64,000 nucleotides of DNA from Cryptomeria japonica (taxonomy: Eukaryota > Streptophyta > Pinopsida > Cupressales > Cupressaceae), in assembly GCF_030272615.1 (NCBI RefSeq), contig NC_081409.1, positions 654,442,468 to 654,506,467 of the forward strand, in the 5' to 3' direction. The notes under the pieces were generated by a model. The model was not told the origin of the DNA, did not search any database, and worked only from the letters and a program-made list of their open reading frames with translations. This document shows, in pieces, positions 58,351 through 64,000 of the stretch (position 1 is its first letter; every line of letters starts with the position of its first letter). The position numbers and the translations under genes are program-made.

Positions 58351-61300
58351 TTGGCCAAAGACTTTAGACTCATCGGGACCATCCAGGTCCTGAGCCACTA
58401 TCTAAAGACTACACTCCCCTACTAGGAGTGCACTGAGGTCACCATCCTTAGGAGTATAAAAATAATTATATTAACAAGCTTGAGTTCCACCTCAGAATTC
58501 GGCCTAAAGCCTCAGGAAGTCGAGAAAATCCATACGAGATTCCTTCTGAGTATGCATTGAATTAATTTTAATATTTCAATTATTATTTGCACCATTTGAT
58601 TAAAAGATAAAGGAGCTTTGAGAACCAACTACTCACCCATAACCAAATCCTAACCCCCATCCTCGAACGCCTGAGTACAAGGGACAACTTCATCCCTAGA
58701 CTGCTTACATACCTGTTTTAGCATGGGATCAAGGCATAAAGTATGTAGTTCTGGTTTCTAACTATGGTTTAATGTAAACTGTTTAGTGGGTATGCAACCC
58801 TTTCTAGGGTCAATGTCCAAGACAGTTTCTCTGATGTTGCTACCCACGATGGTAGCTCTATAAAAATAAGGCTCAAGATGGCCTTTTTCTTGTGGCCTAA
58901 ACAACTAAGTCCTATTTCCTATTAAATACATCACCCTTAATCCGTTATCATCCACTAAAATCATCAAGATAAAATAAAATTTCAAGATCTTCACACACAT
59001 CCAAACCCAAATGGGGTTATCTAAAATTCAACTGATCGGATGTAAATTCATTTAAAAATTAACCTTTTTAGATTATCGATCCAAGGGGGATTACCCGCCC
59101 CTTGGATTTTAACTTCCAAATGACCCTTATTTCTCCCTGACGATTTAGAGGGATGATGCCATAGATGCTGTTATTGCATCTTTATTAGGATTTAAGTGCG
59201 GTAGTTCAACATGACGACATTACCCGTAAGTGTGACCTAGAGGAACCATAGATACCGAACGCTGCTAATTTTTGGTTTCAACTCTCCTTATTTAGTTATC
59301 TAAGTAGGAATTTAACTTTGAATTCATGAATCTTAGATGAAGCAATATACCAATACAATTATGAAAAAGAAACTATTATATACAAGGAATTATCGCTTTA
59401 ATTTAAAAACTATGCTATGAATTTTACGTAATTGAAAGGAACATAAACAAATCAACTACTTGGAATAGTATTTTCTCCTAAGGAAGGTTATGAGAATTAA
59501 AAATTCAAAAACTTGAACTAAATACATGAAATTACTAATTGCTTGGAAACCATGATACTTTCAAAGATAACTTATGAAAATGATTTGAATTACTTGCAAG
59601 ATATAATTATTTTGGGACAACCCATTATACAATAAGTACGAATCCTAGTACTGATTTGCTTGAAAGAAAATTAAATGATTGAATAGAAAGAATTTGGAAA
59701 TGAATTTTAACACCTACTTGTTTGAAGTGAAAAGTACTTAATAATAATCCCAACTAATTCTTCCATATGAAGTAATATAAATTTCATCTACAAATGATAA
59801 CACTACTTTAAATGTAAATCCTAATACTTGAAAGGTACTAAATTGCTTGAAATAGAATTTAAATTATCAAATAATTATACTTTGGAAATGAATTTAATAC
59901 TCACTTGTTGAAGGGTAAAGGAAACAACTATTCAACAATAAGCTTCAAACTAACCACATTATTCTTAGTTACTAATTGTTTGAAAAAGAGATTAGACAAG
60001 AGTGTAAACACTTGCTAGTTAGCCAAGTAAATAATACTAAGTCTCCTAATAAAACAATTCTAATCAATAAACTTCTAGTTGCTTTTGAACTAATACCTTT
60101 GCAAGATTATAAAGTGATAACTAATTACTCCTTCCACTTGAAGTAACGTTAACTTTATCGTTGGATACATTCTAAAAATAATAACTTTATCAATTTCAAA
60201 TACTTCAAAGGGAGCTAATGTTTTCTCCTTAAATTACCCTCAATTAGAATTGTTATTAAATTTTCTAAGTGATCACGAAATAGGTTTCTTGAAACTCATT
60301 TGCTAAAACAATTTCAGTTTTGAATAAACTCTCTTTGCATCCTAATTAATTCTATTACCATATGAATATTTAACTATGCAATTTACCTCTGATTTAAATG
60401 TTAATTAAATTTACCCTTACTAATTACTTGTATTATTAAGTGTAACTTTTCCTTTTTACTAGTATTATGTTTCTTTTAGCTGGAAGGTAAATGATTTTAA
60501 CTATTAAAAGAAGTGACTATTTGCAATGCCTTATATACTCATATCTTGGAATCTAATAAAGAAACAAATCAAATAATCAATCTTTCGAATTGAGGTTAAA
60601 CTTTATTTAACATTAACTCATATTTCTGAAATACCTAAAAGGGTTACTATGAATCTAAACACATCTACTTGTTAGGTAAATTCCTTTACCATTTGATACT
60701 TGTACAAATTGAAATATACAAGAGTTAGTTTTGAAATCCAATAATTAAAGAACTTAAATATTTGAAATGTATTGAATGTCTTGAGGGAACCCACTTACTA
60801 TTAGGATTTATTTATTTGATGAAAAGATCCAAAACTATGAAATAAGTGTATCATTGGCGCAATAACATTTTCCTTTTCTTTGTTTTTCCTAAGTCAAACT
60901 AATTTATTTAATAAGGAGATTTAACTATTATATCTACATCCTAAGAAGGATTAATTCAAGATGATAGATCTCTTAATGCTCGATTATATATTGAAATTCT
61001 CAAGTGTTAATTGACCATTTTGCCTTATGCAATATTTATCTTTTCGAAACCCAAGGGACTCTTTTCCCATCATTGAGGAGATACTAACTATTTAGAATTT
61101 AAAAAGAGTTCAAATTTGCAATTTCATTTTCCATAATTAAAACTCCAATAAGGTATCTATTAATATGGGTTCGACCCTTTTCGCTTAAATTTTCCTTTAA
61201 TATATTAATTATCTAATTCTTAAAACTAGAGATGATATTTTAAACACATTTCAATTAATTCAAAGAAGGTTAGATTATAAATAGGTCTCATTAATCCCTT

Positions 61301-61835
61301 TTAAATAGATATCAATAAATAAAACCATTTTTCATTAAATAGACCTCAATAAATAAATCCATCACTAAATTTGATTAATTTTCAATTATTAAAGTTTATA
61401 ATTATAAACTAATCCTAAATGATTTTTTAATCACCAAGTGTATAATTAAATTTCAAAGAACTATAAGCTTATTAATTTTAATCATTCAAAATAACTTTCA
61501 ATATTCTAAACCATTTTTAATTTTAAATTAAACACATTAAATTTAATTACAAACTCTTAAGTATAATTCAATTTTAATAAAACAATTCCTAACTCAAAAT
61601 ATATATATGTTTTTTTTTAAATAATTGACTCAAAATCTTTTAATAATATAATAATAAACTTATATCTACAAACAAATTTAGAACATGAATTTACTATGAT
61701 TTTAAATAAATTTGATATATATGTTTATTTAATATATATTTGAAGGGAAATTTACTAATTTATTAATCAAGGCAAGATTTACTTTTTAATTTTTTATTTT
61801 TAAATTCATGCATGCATAGGGAATAATTTTTTTTT
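58351..61835. other. Intergenic, AT-rich, no gene recognised
   Basis: Long low-complexity stretch. Phrases such as ACTTGTT(T)GAA(G/A) and AATTGCTTGAAA recur irregularly at 59500-60100 but no period could be fixed. From 61200 to 61750 it is almost pure A/T. Confidence 0.5.
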
Positions 61836-61837
61836 TT

Positions 61838-62000
61838 TCTAAAATTCCAAAGAGATGAATATGTTTCTAAAAAGTACAGAGGTGGACTTTTTTTTTCTGT
61901 AATGCACAAAGATGAATGTTTTCCTAAAATCCACACATGAATATTTTCCTAAAATCCATAGAGATGGGTATTTATCTAACATACATAGAGATGAACATAT
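61838..62000. repeat. Degenerate tandem repeat, about 30-35-bp unit
   Basis: AAAATCCA(C/T)A(C/G)A(G/T)ATGAATAT-like units with TTTCCTAAAA between them, about five copies. Confidence 0.6.
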
Positions 62001-62749
62001 TTCTATTTTTGTTTTCTTTATTATGATTTTATATTGCTTTGGCAATAGATTCATTTTTGTTCAGGTTATTCTAATATATATATTCCATTCTAAAAAAAAT
62101 CTGATTTTCTGTAAAATAAAGAAAGTTGATTGAGGAAAACATTTCAGATTAAACAATATTTGAATTTGTATATCCATATTTTTAAAGAAAACTATTAACC
62201 AATTTATTTCCTACATGCACAATAAAAAAGAAGATTTTTTTTTCTTTTTTTGGATAGAAAAGCAATTTATTACATGTATTTGATTAAATAAATTAACAAA
62301 AACTTAAAAACATTTCCTTGCAAAAATATGGAATGGATAAAAGAGATTTCTTTCAAAAAAATAAAATTAAAATATAAACTTTCTTATGTGCAAATTTTTG
62401 AAAGAGACAGGAAGAAAATTTTCTATGAAAAGAAAAAGCAAGCAATGAATGTGCAAGAGGGGAACCTGGATTTGAATGAAGAACCTTGCTGACCTCCTTC
62501 AATTCCTCCTTGAAGCTTGGTAATTATCTTCTCCAAAATCCTGCAACATATCTACAAAATTTCTCCTACAACTAGCATGGTTTTGAAAATAAATTCATAA
62601 GAATTTCAAGACTACTTTATCATCCAAAAAACAATGAATTCTCCTTTTTCAAAAATTTAGAACTCAATATATAGAAAAGAGAGTCATTTTTCCACTACAA
62701 AAGAAATTAATTGATTCCCATATTCTTTTCCCAAAATAATTTCATGCAA

Positions 62750-63170
62750 AATGGTTAATTGTCATAGTGGGGGTTACATGCAAAAATTGAATTTGAAATT
62801 CTCTTCTAGAACCTTCTCATTTCCTCCTACAACATGTGCTAAATAGCATATTGAGAAAATAAACAATTTCTAAATTAATTTAATGCAAAAATGATTGTTG
62901 TCATAGTGGGGGTTACATTTGACCATGCATTCAAAATTCAAATTTGAATTCTCCTCCAAAAATGCATTTTGTAACTCCTTTGTCATAAAAATGCCATGAA
63001 TAGAATTATTCTTGTTATAGAATAATTTTGTAACTCCCATGTCATATATTTGCTAAATATAAGATTTATTCTTTAATATTTAAAATTTAAAATTTCTTTT
63101 ATAGAATCTTCTTATTTCTCCTACACCATGTGCTCAATTAGGATATTGAGAAAATAAGTAATTTTCAAAT
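62750..63170. repeat. Imperfect tandem duplication, about 138-bp and longer spacing
   Basis: TGTCATAGTGGGGGTTACAT occurs at 62760 and 62898. ATGTGCT(A/C)AAT(A/T)(A/G)G(C/G)ATATTG then AGAAAATAA occurs at 62836 and 63128. TTTTGTAACTCC(T/C)(T/A)TGTCAT occurs at 62966 and 63027. Confidence 0.75.
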
Positions 63171-63283
63171 AAATTATGACCTCATGTGTATGTCACCACT
63201 TAAATTCTTTTTTTATTTAAAAACTTCAACCTCATTTCAATTTATATTTTCTTTCTAACATTACTAATAAAATTAATATTATA

Positions 63284-63300
63284 ATAGTAGCAGCAGCAGC

Positions 63301-63347
<47 letters not shown>

Positions 63348-63350
63348 CAA
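63284..63350. repeat. (AGC/AGT)n trinucleotide microsatellite
   Basis: Several AGC units followed by about 15 AGT units, ending in TAGCAAG. Confidence 0.95.
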
Positions 63351-64000
63351 GTCATATCAAGGTCCAAAAAAAGGGTTATGACAACAACTCACTATGTCAC
63401 ACTTGGATGTTACCTTGCTCAGCCACTCCTCATTGGTTTTCTCAATTGTTACACCTGCAACAGTTATACCGATACTCTATCACTACTAGTTAAACCCTCT
63501 AACTGGTTTGATTGCTCACTCACTCTACAACTCTTTTAGAGTAAATTATAAGGAAAATAATCCTTCTCTACACTCCATCTCTCCTTACTCTTCTTCTTCT
63601 CTTCAAGCATCAATCTTTTCTGTTTCGAACTCATGTATTTATAATACAGGATTCCTGCCATAAATACATTCAAACACTATCATGTTAGGTTTTCCTTTTC
63701 CAACTCAATCTAAATCCCCTTTGATTTGATCTTCTTTTCAGGGATATGATATTTATGACAAAATTCAATCACCAACAAAACTTTGCATTTCAATGTGTGT
63801 TTTCTAAATCTGGAGATCTGCAACATGCTTTTCTACTTTTCTCTGTCACTCATCATTAATGGCTTTGTTGTTTGCTTCACCAAATAGGTGCGAAGATCAA
63901 ATCTTCTTGTAGGATCATTGCAGTTGTATTTCCAGCTTGCCTTCCTCGAGCTGCAATCTTCTGGCATCCTCTGTGACTCGCGGGTTTCTCATGAAAGATG
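63351..64000 (-). other. Possible LTR-like stretch at the window end
   Basis: The minus strand has a TATA-like ATTATAAATACATGAG at about 63650 in otherwise mixed-composition DNA without a reading frame. No partner copy is in the window, so the call is weak. Confidence 0.2.

Overview
The window looks like nuclear DNA of a seed plant, most probably a gymnosperm. It is AT-rich, I see no intact ordinary gene in 64 kb, and it is filled with decayed LTR retrotransposons, LINE pieces, CACTA-like ends, plant telo-box motifs and long TA microsatellites. The plant assignment is firm: two LTR elements have initiator tRNA-Met primer sites and there is a DRM-type cytosine methyltransferase fragment. The gymnosperm assignment is inference from style only.

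Layout. 1-1.5 kb: a short tandem repeat, then featureless DNA. 1.5-16.4 kb: a minus-strand element with a long, stop-riddled reading frame. Its 5' portion is duplicated head to tail as two 6.54-kb units (3344-9885 and 9886-about 16408), while its coiled-coil tail (1.5-3.3 kb) is single copy. Both units carry a swarm of GGATAA/TTATCC motifs. 16.3-18.2 kb: a 236-bp tandem repeat, a non-LTR-like tail and two facing CACTA-like termini. 18.4-20.3 kb: copy A of a locally duplicated segment that carries acidic (D/E-rich) coding sequence. 20.3-30.5 kb: a LINE (C-terminal reverse transcriptase plus 3' tail). Its TA microsatellite was split by a 6.7-kb minus-strand LTR element that has LTRs, PBS, PPT, a zinc-knuckle Gag remnant and a long extra reading frame, but no pol. 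30.5-31.7 kb: copy B of the local segment. 31.7-34.4 kb: a possible MITE and an LTR-like stretch.

35.2-46.2 kb: copy C of the local segment, interrupted by a complete 6,021-bp Ty1/copia element (35875-41895; 5-bp target duplication, LTRs about 5% different by eye), then the main acidic-repeat reading frame (43.27-45.5 kb), then copy D with a broken paralogue. 46.8-48.5 kb: a rotted element with a G-patch-like peptide. 50.1-51.1 kb: a DRM methyltransferase pseudogene with a short inverted copy of its own motif I region. 51.1-64 kb: remnants of further LTR elements, minisatellites and simple repeats, with no recognisable gene.

No functional operon or pathway can be drawn. The genes relate to each other as layers of insertion and duplication. 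The most unusual signals are (i) four short stem-loops with one shared loop and co-varying stems in the 3' non-coding part of the copia element, (ii) its LTRs, which carry seven imperfect palindromes at about 38-bp spacing and a 29-bp hairpin, and (iii) the fold-back DRM fragment.
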